Below are positions 1-9,632 of a stretch of DNA of 64,000 nt, in pieces. Numbering within the stretch: position 1 is the first letter of the stretch; each line of letters opens with the position of its first letter. Source of the DNA: Phycicoccus sp. HDW14 (lineage in GTDB: Bacteria > Actinomycetota > Actinomycetes > Actinomycetales > Dermatophilaceae); NCBI RefSeq assembly GCF_011383005.1, contig NZ_CP049935.1, positions 124,001-188,000 of the forward strand. Direction: 5' to 3'. Under the pieces are notes generated by a model. The model worked only from the letters and a program-made list of their open reading frames with translations. It searched no databases and had not been told where the DNA came from. The position numbers and the translations under genes are program-made.

Positions 1-1611
<1,611 letters not shown>

Positions 1612-1739
1612 CGGGTGGGCCCGGTGGCGGCGGGGTGACCCGGGTGGTTGCCGCCCCGGGATGCGGGGCGCCCCGTCGCGGGTGATGATCGCGGGGCCCA
1701 CACCGAAGGGCCCACCGGCCCGTACCAGGAGGACCACCC

Positions 1740-3257
1740 GTGCCCAGACCCACCCACCTGCGCCGCATGGCCGTGGCGGCGGCGACCACCGTCGCCCTCG
1801 CCGGAGCACTCACCACCGGGACCGCCTCGGCCGCCCCCACCGCCGCCGAGCCGCCCTCGACCCCGGTGCCGATCGTCACCCCCGACGGCGAGGTCTTCAG
1901 CTACGTCCTCAACGCGAAGCACGCCAACCCCGGCCAGACCAGGCTGGTGACCCGGGCCGTGGAGCGCTCCGGCGGCGTGGTCGTCCAGGCCTGGCCGCAG
2001 ATCGGCGTCGTCGTCGCGCACTCCGACCGGGCCGCGTTCCGGGCCGACGTCGCGAAGTCCGCCGGCAAGGCGCTCGAGTCGGTCGGTGCCTCGCGCACCG
2101 TCCCCGTGTCCGAGGTCGCGCCCGCCGCCGGGGCGTCCGCGCGCAGCACGGCTGCGGCGAAGGACGCCCGGACCGCCCGGAAGGCCGCCGACGTCGAGTC
2201 GCGGTGGAGCCAGCCGGTTCCCACCGACCCGCGCGAGGTCGAGCAGTGGGACATGCAGATGATCAAGGCCGACCACGCCCACGACATCACCGACGGGTCG
2301 CGCAAGGTGCTCGTCGGTGTGCTCGACAGCGGCATCGACCCCGACCACCCGGACCTCGTCGCCAACATCGACGTCAAGAAGTCGGTCAACTGCACCGACT
2401 CCGGCCGCCCGAGCCGGACCGGCTGGGAGCCCACGACGAGCGACCACGGCACCCACGTGGCCGGCACCATCGCGGCCGCCCGCAACGGCGTCGGCATCGT
2501 CGGCGTCGCCCCGAACGTGCGCCTCGCGTCGGTCAAGGTCGTCAACGACGACGGCTTCATCTACCCCGAGTACGCCGTCTGCGGCTTCGTCGAGGCGGGC
2601 CTGAAGCACATGGACGTCACGAACAACAGCTACTACGTCGACCCGTTCGAGTTCTACTGCGACGACCAGCCCGACCAGCACGCCGCCAAGGAGGCCGTGC
2701 GCCGCGCGGTCACCTGGTCGACCAAGCAGGGCGTGGTCCACGCGGCCGCGGCCGGCAACTCGGGCAAGGACCTGTCGGACAAGACCCTGCTGACCGACAC
2801 CGGCAGCCCCGACGACGGGACCCCGGTCACCCGGACGCTCAACAACACCTGCAGCGACATCCCGACCGAGCTCGACGGCGTCGTGACGGTCTCGTCGGTC
2901 GAGCGCTTCCCGACCGACACGCTGGGCAGCCGACTGTCGAGCTTCTCGAACCGCGGTCTGGGCGTCATCGACGTCGCGGCCCCCGGCTCGCGCATCCTCT
3001 CGACCGTCGTCGTCGGCAACGGCTACGGCCTGAAGAGCGGTACCTCGATGGCCTCGCCGCACGTGGCCGGTGTGCTCGCGCTCATGAAGTCGGCCCACCC
3101 CTCGTGGAAGCCGGCGAAGATGATCGACCGGCTGCGCCGGCAGGCCGACGACAAGGCCTGCTCGGCCGCGACGGCGGGCGTCCCGTGCGTCGGGCCGACG
3201 AGCGACAACAGCTACTTCGGTGAGGGGCTGGTCGACGCGCTCGACGCGGTGAGCTGA
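1740..3257 (+). CDS. Secreted S8 (subtilisin-family) serine protease
   Basis: Extracellular endopeptidase of 505 residues. GTG start chosen because AGGAGG lies 8 nt upstream and a classical signal peptide follows: two Arg near residue 8, a hydrophobic stretch, then a probable signal peptidase site around TASA/APT (residues 28-33). Residues 35-165 resemble a pro-region. The catalytic domain holds Asp196 (LDSGID), His236 (HGTHVAG), oxyanion Asn340 (AAGNSG) and Ser436 (GTSMASPHVAG), all intact. Four or more Cys in the mature part could form disulfides. It stands alone, and a very long hairpin follows its stop codon. Substrate unknown; nothing indicates a cell-wall anchor. Confidence 0.95.
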   Translation: MPRPTHLRRMAVAAATTVALAGALTTGTASAAPTAAEPPSTPVPIVTPDGEVFSYVLNAKHANPGQTRLVTRAVERSGGVVVQAWPQIGVVVAHSDRAAFRADVAKSAGKALESVGASRTVPVSEVAPAAGASARSTAAAKDARTARKAADVESRWSQPVPTDPREVEQWDMQMIKADHAHDITDGSRKVLVGVLDSGIDPDHPDLVANIDVKKSVNCTDSGRPSRTGWEPTTSDHGTHVAGTIAAARNGVGIVGVAPNVRLASVKVVNDDGFIYPEYAVCGFVEAGLKHMDVTNNSYYVDPFEFYCDDQPDQHAAKEAVRRAVTWSTKQGVVHAAAAGNSGKDLSDKTLLTDTGSPDDGTPVTRTLNNTCSDIPTELDGVVTVSSVERFPTDTLGSRLSSFSNRGLGVIDVAAPGSRILSTVVVGNGYGLKSGTSMASPHVAGVLALMKSAHPSWKPAKMIDRLRRQADDKACSAATAGVPCVGPTSDNSYFGEGLVDALDAVS

Positions 3258-3277
3258 CCTCCGGCGCACCGCCACTC

Positions 3278-3338
3278 ATTGCCCAGAACCCACCTCGGGA
3301 CGGCCCGGAACGGCCTCCCGGGGTGGGTTCTGGGCAAT
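3278..3338. repeat. 61-nt near-perfect inverted repeat (27-bp stem) after the S8 protease
   Basis: Left arm ATTGCCCAGAACCCACC (3278-3294) is matched perfectly by GGTGGGTTCTGGGCAAT (3322-3338). Pairing continues inward through TCGGGA/TCCCGG (one G-U pair) and, after one bulged C, GGCC/GGCC, leaving a CGGAAC loop. No T-tract follows. It may terminate the protease transcript, but the outer arms look like a REP-type dispersed palindrome. No second copy was seen in this window. Confidence 0.8.
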
Positions 3339-3434
3339 CAGTCGGTCCTCGGGGTCGGAGGCCGGGTCCGAGCCCGCTAGCCTGTGCGTCCGAGCCCGCG
3401 GGGAGGACCCGGGACCACACGGAGGGGACACACC

Positions 3435-3849
3435 ATGAACCGATCCACCCTGCTCACCCGGAGCGCAGTGGCCGCCGTGGCCGCAGTGCTGCCCGTGACG
3501 CTCGTGGCCTCGCCGGCCTCTGCGGCCACACAGGCGATCGGCTGCTCGACGACCTACGGCGGGGTCTCGAAGTACCGCCAGGCCACGGTCACCGACGGCG
3601 TCGTCCTCGGGCCGACGACGTTCTCCTCGAACGTGACGAACAACGGAAGCAGCCGCTACCTGTTCTCGTCCTCGCTCGACGTCCAGGTGTGGACGAAGAA
3701 CGGCTAACTACAAGGTCGCCAACGCGGGGTCGACGAGCACCCGTCTCCCCGGCCAGTGGGGCACGGTGCAGTGGCACGACAAGGTCTACGAGAAGCGCGG
3801 CTCGGTCTACCACTACGTGACCACGGTCTACTGCAAGACCTACCGCTGA
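3435..3849 (+). pseudogene. Small secreted protein, frameshifted near codon 91
   Basis: ATG with GGAGGGG about 8 nt upstream and a -10-like TAGCCT at 3378. The first 90 codons encode a signal peptide (cleavage near ASA/ATQ, about residue 32) and a Ser/Thr/Tyr-rich mature part with one Cys (CSTTYGG). A TAA at 3705-3707 ends the frame, but the next frame continues at once from 3706 with 47 residues ending in VYCKTYR and a TGA at 3847-3849. Removing one T (or restoring two lost bases) joins the two parts into about 137 residues whose only two mature Cys would be near the two ends, as for a disulfide. Function unknown. Either a sequencing error or a real truncation. Confidence 0.7.
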
Positions 3850-3880
3850 CGGCTGCGCGGGACGTCGGTCGCGACGCGGC

Positions 3881-4291
3881 TCAGAGCGCGCGGACGCGGT
3901 TGTTGCGCGCGTTGTGCTCGAGCTCGACGAGACCGAGGGCCTCGAGCAGCGGCGGCAGGTACATCCCGAACCGGCCGCGGTAGCCCTTGCGCTGCCCGTA
4001 CCAGCCGCCGGCCGGGTTGTCCTGCGCGCGGCCCCAGGCCTCGACCGTGCCGTCGGCCGCGGTCTTCTGCTCGTCGGCGGCGCCGAGCGGCACCCAGTCG
4101 CCGGCGTCGCGCAGCATGGCATGCAGGTCGTCGACCGCGCGGGCGAGGTAGGTGAGCCGGGTCGAGCCGACCTGGCAGACGAGCAGCGGCGGGTCGGCCG
4201 TGTCGTCGCGGTGCATCCGGTACTCGGAGGTGCCCGGGGCCGTCGTCAGGACCCACGGGTCCTCGGCGGTCCCCTGTCCGGTGGTGGCCAT
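3881..4291 (-). CDS. Conserved hypothetical cytoplasmic protein
   Basis: 136 residues, no signal peptide or membrane segment. ATG chosen because GAGGAG lies about 7 nt upstream; an earlier in-frame start would add an Arg-rich tail with no ribosome site. The sequence is rich in aromatic and charged residues, with a conserved-looking stretch around GGWYGQRKGYRGRFGMYL and a C-terminus LEHNARNNRVRAL. I recall similar short proteins in other Actinobacteria but cannot name the family or function. It is transcribed divergently from the acetyltransferase-like gene on the other strand. Confidence 0.75.
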   Translation of the reverse strand: MATTGQGTAEDPWVLTTAPGTSEYRMHRDDTADPPLLVCQVGSTRLTYLARAVDDLHAMLRDAGDWVPLGAADEQKTAADGTVEAWGRAQDNPAGGWYGQRKGYRGRFGMYLPPLLEALGLVELEHNARNNRVRAL

Positions 4292-4413
4292 CGCTTCTCC
4301 TCGCCTCGGCCGCGCGTCGTCGCGGGCCGGCTCCATGGTCGCGCAGCGAGGGGCCGCGCGGAAGGGTGGAGCGGCCGACCGGTCCCGTCGGGACGGCGTG
4401 GCAGCATCGACGC

Positions 4414-4977
4414 GTGCGCGACGAGCAACGCCTTCCCACCGGAACCCCCGAGTCGCGAGCCTTCGCGCAGCGGGTCGGCGTCGTGATGTCCCTGACCGCC
4501 CGTCTCAACGCCCTGCCCCTCGACGACCTCGACGGCCGCCGCGCCCTCCTCGGCGAGATCCTCGCCGGCGCGGTCCCCGACAGCCTCACCGTGCTGCCGC
4601 CCTTCTTCTGCGACCACGGGCTGCGGACCACGTTCGGCGAGAAGGTCTTCGTCAACCAGGGCTGCTACCTGCTCGACCTCGGCGGCATCACGATCGGCGA
4701 CCGGGTGCTCATCGGGCCGCGGGTCACGCTGACGACGGCCGGACACCCGGTCGAGGTCGACGAGCGCTTCGAGGCCATCACGCACGCCCCGATCGTGCTC
4801 GAGGACGACGTCTGGGTCGGGGCGGGGGCGACCATCTGCCCGGGCGTCACGGTCGGGCGGGGGTCGGTGGTCGGAGCCGGAGCGGTGGTCGCCAAGGACG
4901 TTCCGCCCCTGAGCGTCGTGACCGCGACGAGCGCGGTGGAGCGGCGCCGGCTGCGCGAGCCGACCCGTCGTCCATGA
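4414..4977 (+). CDS. Sugar O-acetyltransferase, LbH (maltose/galactoside acetyltransferase) family
   Basis: About 187 residues. A short helical N-terminus is followed by left-handed beta-helix hexapeptide repeats (VFVNQGCYLLDLGGITIGD, VWVGAGATICPGVTVGRGSV). The family transfers acetyl from acetyl-CoA to a sugar hydroxyl, using a His in the TTAGHPV segment as base, which is present here. GTG 4414 is preferred over the upstream ATG at 4366 because CAGCAT lies 6 nt before it, matching the leaderless promoter pattern seen throughout the window. Substrate cannot be read from the sequence. Transcribed alone. Confidence 0.85.
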   Translation: MRDEQRLPTGTPESRAFAQRVGVVMSLTARLNALPLDDLDGRRALLGEILAGAVPDSLTVLPPFFCDHGLRTTFGEKVFVNQGCYLLDLGGITIGDRVLIGPRVTLTTAGHPVEVDERFEAITHAPIVLEDDVWVGAGATICPGVTVGRGSVVGAGAVVAKDVPPLSVVTATSAVERRRLREPTRRP

Positions 4978-5011
4978 CCCCGGCCGGCGGCGGTCGGCAG
5001 GGTGTGCCGGG

Positions 5012-5410
5012 TCAGGGCTCGGTGCGGCCGGCCGCCTGCGCGCGGAAGGAGTCGAGGTCGACCAGCGACCACACCTTCTCGATGCGACGCTCGCGGAACC
5101 GGTAGAAGACGTGCTCCGCGAACGACACCGGGACGCCGGTCGGGGCCACGCCGGCGAACTCCCGCTCGGGCGTGCACGCGAACCACAGGCGGCAGGCGAG
5201 GACGTCACCCGAGACGACGACGAGCCGGGCGTGGAAGCGCAGGTCGGGGATGCGTCGGGCGTCGTCGGCGATCATCGCCGCGTACTCGGCTCGGGTCATG
5301 GGCCGCTCGTTGTACGTGAGCTCGTCGTGGACGAACTGCCCCAGCTCGTCGAAGCGGCGCTCGTCGAGGGCCGTCAGGTAGTCGCGGTAGACCGCCTCCA
5401 GACCGGTCAT
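5012..5410 (-). CDS. SnoaL-like / NTF2-fold protein (putative ester cyclase family)
   Basis: 132 residues forming a single NTF2-like cone: N-terminal helices (YRDYLTALDERRFDEL), an FVHDEL segment, and C-terminal strands VSFAEHVFYRFRERRIEKVWSLVDL. SnoaL-type proteins act as cyclases, isomerases or small-molecule binders; catalytic residues are not clear enough to decide. It starts 11 nt after the stop of the VWA gene on the same strand, so it is probably the third gene of that operon. An upstream TTG would give a slightly longer product; ATG 5410 is preferred. Confidence 0.75.
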   Translation of the reverse strand: MTGLEAVYRDYLTALDERRFDELGQFVHDELTYNERPMTRAEYAAMIADDARRIPDLRFHARLVVVSGDVLACRLWFACTPEREFAGVAPTGVPVSFAEHVFYRFRERRIEKVWSLVDLDSFRAQAAGRTEP

Positions 5411-5421
5411 CGTGGCTGGTC

Positions 5422-7446
5422 TCAACCGGCCCAGAAGCCGCGGCCACCGAACAGGTCGCGGTAGGAGCCGAACGCCGCCTGCCCGGGCGAGCGCCCGTCG
5501 AGGTACGAGCCGACGACCGCCGCGCCGAGGTCACCGAGCTCGGGCGCGACGACCCGTCCCCCGGCCCGGCGCGCCATCGAGTCGACGAAGCGGGCGAGCC
5601 CGGGGTCCTCGCCGAGCCGGAAGAAGGTGACCTGCGCCCCGAGCCGGGCGGAGGCGTCGAGCTCGCGGACCGCGAGGGCCAGCGTGCGCGGGTGCGGCGG
5701 GTAGTCGAAGAACACGTCACCGCCGGCCTCGAGGTGCGAGGTCGGCTCGCCGTCGGTGACGACGAGGAGCACCGGCTGCTCGTTCGGGTGCTTCCGGAAG
5801 TGCCGGTTCGCCAGCAGCAGCGCGTGGTGCAGGTTGGTGCCCTTGTCCCACTCGGCGTCGAGCGCGGTGAGGGTCTCGATGTCCATCTCCTGCGCGTACC
5901 GCGCGAACGAGACGAGCTGGAGGTGGTCGCCCCGGAACCGGCTCGAGATCAGCTGGTGCAGAGCGAGAGCGGTGCGCTTCATCGGCACCCAGCGGCCGTC
6001 CATGGCCATCGAGAACGAGGTGTCGACGAGCAGGGCCACCGCCGCCCGGGTGCGCGCCTCGGTCTCGGTGACCTCGACGTCGCGGATGTCGAGGCGCATC
6101 CCACCGCGCGGGTCGCCGCCCTCGGACGCGACGCGCGTGATGGCGTTGGTCATCGTCCGGGTGGTGTCCCAGGGCTCGGTGTCGCCGAACTCCCACGGCC
6201 GGGTGGCGCCGCTCTGCTCGCCGGCGGCACCGGCCTGCCGGGTGTCGCGCTGGCCGCCGCGGGTCGAGAGCCGGCCGGCGACGTCGCGCAGCAGCGACTT
6301 GCCGAGCTCGCGCATCGCCCGGGGCGACAGGCGCAGCGACCCGTCGGATGCCCGGGTGAGCATCCCGCTGTCGCGCAACGCCTTCTCGAGCGCCGCGAGG
6401 GCCCGGGCGTCGACGGCGGCGTCGTCGCCCAGCTGCCTGGTGAGGGCGTCGAGGTCGACGTCGTCCATCCGCGCGCCGGGGTGGGACTGGGCGAGCTGGT
6501 CGGCGAGGGCGTCGAGGTCGGCGAGGTCCTGGAGGACGCCGGTGCCGTCACCGAGTCCGAGGCCCTGGTCGCCGCGGAAGTCCTCGGACCCGTCCCAGTT
6601 CTCGCCGGGGCGCAGCCCGCGCAGGAGGTCGTCGAGCCGCGAGAGCTGGTCCATGAGTCCCGGTGAGCCGAAGGCCTGCTGGGACAGGGCGGCCAGCTCC
6701 GCGCGCTGCTCGGCGCTCATCGACTGCATCATCCGCTGGGCTGCGGCGGCCCGGGCGGCGAGGGAGTCGATGAGCTCGTCGACGTCCTGCGGGCCCTCCG
6801 GGAAGAAGTCGCCGTGCTGCTCCATGAACTGCCGGAACTGCTCGGTGGTGTCATCACCGCGGGCGTGGGCGGCGAGCAGGTCGCCGAGGTCGCGCAGCAT
6901 CTCCTCGACGGCGGCGCGGTCCTCGTCGGTGGCGTTCTCGAGGGCCTGCTTCATGCCGGCGAACCGCTGGTCGAGCAGCTCGCGGCCGAGGAGGTCCTTG
7001 ATCTGGTCGTACTTCTCGCGACCGTCGGAGGAGCGCCACGCGTAGTCGGAGAGCTCGGTGACGGCGGCGGCGGGCGAGGGCGGCAGGTTCTCCATCCGCA
7101 TCTCGGCGAAGCGTGCGTCGTCGTCGAGGTCGCGGGCCAGCTGCTTGCGCTCGGCGAGGACGGCCTCGTCGAGGAGCTTGCGCACCTCGTCGAGCGTGCC
7201 GCCGAGGGAGTTGCGGCGCAGCAGCTCGTGACGGCGCTCGGCGACGCGGCGGGCCAGCTCGTCGAGGCCGCTCTGGTCGCGGGTGCCCTGCCGCAGCAGC
7301 TCGCGCATCGCCCGCTCGGGGGAGTACCCGGCCATCACGTCCTCGCCGATGGCGTCGAGCGCCTCGCGCAGGTCGACCGGCGGGGCGAGCGGGTCGCCGC
7401 CGCCGTACCGCGTGAAGCGCGTTCGGCGAGAACCGCGTTCAGCCAT
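5422..7446 (-). CDS. VWA-domain protein partnered with a MoxR/ChlI-type AAA+ ATPase
   Basis: 674 residues, no signal peptide. Residues 1-460 are mostly charged helices, with coiled-coil-like stretches near 60-110, 160-210 and 220-280. A C-terminal von Willebrand A domain follows, with the metal-ion-dependent adhesion site D475-x-S477-x-S479 (DTSFS), a downstream Thr (KGTN) and an Asp (TDGEP). It overlaps the stop of the AAA+ gene by 8 nt, so the two are translationally coupled. By analogy with ChlI/ChlD and MoxR/CoxE pairs it would be the substrate-side partner of the ATPase in assembling or loading a metalloprotein, but the client is unknown. Often labelled magnesium chelatase subunit D-like; no chlorophyll genes are present. 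Confidence 0.85.
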   Translation of the reverse strand: MAERGSRRTRFTRYGGGDPLAPPVDLREALDAIGEDVMAGYSPERAMRELLRQGTRDQSGLDELARRVAERRHELLRRNSLGGTLDEVRKLLDEAVLAERKQLARDLDDDARFAEMRMENLPPSPAAAVTELSDYAWRSSDGREKYDQIKDLLGRELLDQRFAGMKQALENATDEDRAAVEEMLRDLGDLLAAHARGDDTTEQFRQFMEQHGDFFPEGPQDVDELIDSLAARAAAAQRMMQSMSAEQRAELAALSQQAFGSPGLMDQLSRLDDLLRGLRPGENWDGSEDFRGDQGLGLGDGTGVLQDLADLDALADQLAQSHPGARMDDVDLDALTRQLGDDAAVDARALAALEKALRDSGMLTRASDGSLRLSPRAMRELGKSLLRDVAGRLSTRGGQRDTRQAGAAGEQSGATRPWEFGDTEPWDTTRTMTNAITRVASEGGDPRGGMRLDIRDVEVTETEARTRAAVALLVDTSFSMAMDGRWVPMKRTALALHQLISSRFRGDHLQLVSFARYAQEMDIETLTALDAEWDKGTNLHHALLLANRHFRKHPNEQPVLLVVTDGEPTSHLEAGGDVFFDYPPHPRTLALAVRELDASARLGAQVTFFRLGEDPGLARFVDSMARRAGGRVVAPELGDLGAAVVGSYLDGRSPGQAAFGSYRDLFGGRGFWAG

Positions 7447-8827
7447 AGACGGTCTCCGAGCCGTCGCTGTCCTTCCCGATGCGGCGGGCCAGGTAGAGGC
7501 CCTCGAGAGCGAGCTCGACGGCGCTGGCCCGCTTACCGTCGGACCGCGCGTCGAGGCGCCGGGCGATCTCGTCGTAGAGGTCGGACTCACCGAGCACGGG
7601 CAGGGCGTCGAGGAAGGTCCGGGCGCTGACCGTCTCGCCGGTGGTGACCATCGCGCCGTCCTCGATGGCCTCGACGAGCAGGGCCATGTCGATGCCGCCG
7701 AGGCGGTGCCGGGCGGTCTCGGCCGTGGCGGTGCGCAGCAGGTGCCCGAGGACCTCCCGCTCGCGGCCCTCCTCGCCGGTCTCGAGCTCGACCTTGCCGC
7801 GCAGCACGTCGAGCGCGGCCTCGAGGTCGACGACCCGCGCCACCCCCTCCGCCTCGCCCTGGGTCGTGGCCCGGTGCAGCGCGGCGGCGGCCACGGTCTC
7901 GGCCGCGGCGATGGCGAAGCGGGCGGAGACGCCGGAGCGCTGGTCGACCGAGCTCGAGCCGCGCAGGCCCCGGGTGAAGCGGGCCACGACCTCGACGAGC
8001 GCGTCGGGGACGGTGGCGACGAGCTCGGCCTCCTGGCGGATGACCGCGACCTCGTCGTCGAGCTCGCGCGGGTAGTGGGTGCGGATCTCGGCGCCGAAGC
8101 GGTCCTTGAGCGGCGTGATGATGCGGCCGCGGTTCGTGTAGTCCTCGGGGTTGGCGGAGGCCACGACGAGCACGTCGAGGGGTAGGCGCAGGACGTAGCC
8201 GCGGATCTGGATGTCGCGCTCCTCCATGACGTTGAGCATCGCGACCTGGATGCGCTCGGCGAGGTCGGGCAGCTCGTTGATGGCGACGACGCCGCGGTGG
8301 CTGCGCGGGATGAGCCCGAAGTGGATGGTCTCGGGGTCGCCGAGCCGGCGGCCCTCGGCCACGCGCATGGGGTCGACGTCGCCGATGAGGTCGGCGACGC
8401 TGGTGTCGGGGGTGGCGAGCTTCTCGGAGTAGCGCTCGTCGCGGTGGCGCCAGGCGACCGGCAGGGCGTCACCGAGCTCGGCGGCACGGCGCCGGGACTC
8501 GACGGTGATCGGGTCGTACGGGTGCTCGCCGAGCTCGCTGCCGTCGATGACGGGCGTCCACTCGTCGAGCAGCCCGACGAGGCTGCGCAGCAGGCGGGTC
8601 TTGCCCTGACCGCGCTCGCCGAGCAGGACCACGTCGTGCCCGGCGAGCAGCGCCCGCTCGAGCTGCGGCACGACCGTCTGGCCGAAGCCGTGGAGGCCGG
8701 GCCAGGGGTCGGTGCCGGCCGCGAGGGCGGCCAGGAGGTTGTGGCGGATCTCGGCTCGCACGGACCGGGCCTCGTGCCCGGATGCCCGCAGCTCGCCGAC
8801 GGTGGAGATGGCCGGTGGGGCGCTCAT
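7439..8827 (-). CDS. AAA+ ATPase, magnesium-chelatase ChlI/MoxR-like
   Basis: 462 residues. Walker A GERGQGKT (70-77), a Walker B-like segment GVVAINELPDL, sensor SANPEDYTNRGR, and an arginine-rich DRFGAEIRTHYP typical of the ChlI/RavA/MoxR clade. Probably a hexameric remodelling ATPase. It is first in an operon with the VWA protein and the SnoaL-like protein. ATG 8827 is preceded on the minus strand by TAGCGT at 8839-8834, 6 nt upstream with no ribosome site, so the transcript is probably leaderless. Physiological substrate unknown; the magnesium chelatase name describes homology, not function. Confidence 0.88.
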   Translation of the reverse strand: MSAPPAISTVGELRASGHEARSVRAEIRHNLLAALAAGTDPWPGLHGFGQTVVPQLERALLAGHDVVLLGERGQGKTRLLRSLVGLLDEWTPVIDGSELGEHPYDPITVESRRRAAELGDALPVAWRHRDERYSEKLATPDTSVADLIGDVDPMRVAEGRRLGDPETIHFGLIPRSHRGVVAINELPDLAERIQVAMLNVMEERDIQIRGYVLRLPLDVLVVASANPEDYTNRGRIITPLKDRFGAEIRTHYPRELDDEVAVIRQEAELVATVPDALVEVVARFTRGLRGSSSVDQRSGVSARFAIAAAETVAAAALHRATTQGEAEGVARVVDLEAALDVLRGKVELETGEEGREREVLGHLLRTATAETARHRLGGIDMALLVEAIEDGAMVTTGETVSARTFLDALPVLGESDLYDEIARRLDARSDGKRASAVELALEGLYLARRIGKDSDGSETVYG

Positions 8828-8891
8828 CGCCTCACGCTACGTCAGGATCCGCCGCGGCGGGAGTCGTGCCCCCCGGCGACCGGTGCCGGAC

Positions 8892-9386
8892 TCAGCGGCG
8901 GTTCGTGAAGTTCAGCGCGATGTCGAGGTCGGCGCCCTTGAGCAGCTGCTGGACGGCCTGGAGGTCGTCGCGCGACTTGCTCGTGACCCGCACCTCGTCG
9001 CCCTGGATCTGGGTCTTGACGCTCTTGGGCCCCTCGTCGCGGATCAGCTTCGTGATCTTCTTCGCGTTCTCCGACGAGATGCCCTCCTTGAGCGGGCAGT
9101 CGAGCTTGTACTCCTTGCCCGACAGGCGCGGCCCGGCCTCCGGGACGTCGAGGTGCTTGAGCGAGACGCCGCGCTTGACCAGCCAGGTCTGCACGACGTC
9201 GAGGACGGCCTTGCAGCGCTCCTCGCTGTTGGCCTCCATCGCGATGACCTCGCCGGAGAGCTTCACCGAGGCGCCGACGCCCTTGAAGTCGTAGCGGTTC
9301 GAGATCTCCTTGGCCGCGGTGTTCACGGCGTTGGCGATCTCCTGCTTGTCGTAGGTGCTGACGATGTCGAAGCTGCTGTCCGCCAC
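8892..9386 (-). CDS. yajQ: YajQ-family (DUF520) nucleotide-binding protein
   Basis: 164 residues, the usual family length, starting [16 protein letters not shown] and containing FDFKG-like ([10 protein letters not shown]) and [13 protein letters not shown] segments characteristic of YajQ. Members bind nucleotides, and Xanthomonas/Pseudomonas homologues bind cyclic di-GMP; the ligand in Actinobacteria is not established. GTG start with GGAGG 8 nt upstream, one of the few clear Shine-Dalgarno sites here. Divergent from tRNA-Tyr. Confidence 0.93.
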   Translation of the reverse strand: MADSSFDIVSTYDKQEIANAVNTAAKEISNRYDFKGVGASVKLSGEVIAMEANSEERCKAVLDVVQTWLVKRGVSLKHLDVPEAGPRLSGKEYKLDCPLKEGISSENAKKITKLIRDEGPKSVKTQIQGDEVRVTSKSRDDLQAVQQLLKGADLDIALNFTNRR

Positions 9387-9444
9387 GGGTCCTCCAGTCG
9401 ATTCGGTGGGTCGGGTCCGGCTTGCTATCCTTCCATGCGCACCA

Positions 9445-9525
9445 GGCAGGTTGCCCGAGCGGCCAATGGGAGCGGACTGTAAATCCGTCGCGAAAGCTTC
9501 GAAGGTTCGAATCCTTCACCTGCCA
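9445..9525 (+). tRNA. tRNA-Tyr (anticodon GTA)
   Basis: Acceptor GGCAGGT pairs with ACCTGCC, discriminator A at 9525. D arm GCCCGAGCGGCCAATGGGAGC, anticodon GTA at 9479-9481, a long class II variable arm, and T arm GAAGGTTCGAATCCTTC. The CCA end is not encoded. A TATCC -10-like box lies about 16 nt upstream. Confidence 0.97.
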
Positions 9526-9533
9526 CCCGTGCG

Positions 9534-9573
9534 AAGGGCCCCCCGACCGCAGCCTCGCTGCCCGGGGGCCCTT
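9534..9573 (+). terminator. Probable terminator of tRNA-Tyr
   Basis: Perfect 10-bp inverted repeat AAGGGCCCCC (9534-9543) / GGGGGCCCTT (9564-9573) with a 20-nt loop, starting 9 nt after the tRNA. No U-tract, as is common for hairpins in very GC-rich Actinobacteria. Confidence 0.65.
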
Positions 9574-9632
9574 CCGCTGCCCGGGCCTGCCGGACGCTGA
9601 CTCCGGCCGCCCGCCGGACGTAGCATCGGGAC

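Noticed and set aside
7439..8827. Magnesium chelatase for chlorophyll synthesis
   Set aside because: Only ChlI/ChlD-like homology; no ChlH or tetrapyrrole genes nearby, and such pairs are common in non-photosynthetic Actinobacteria.
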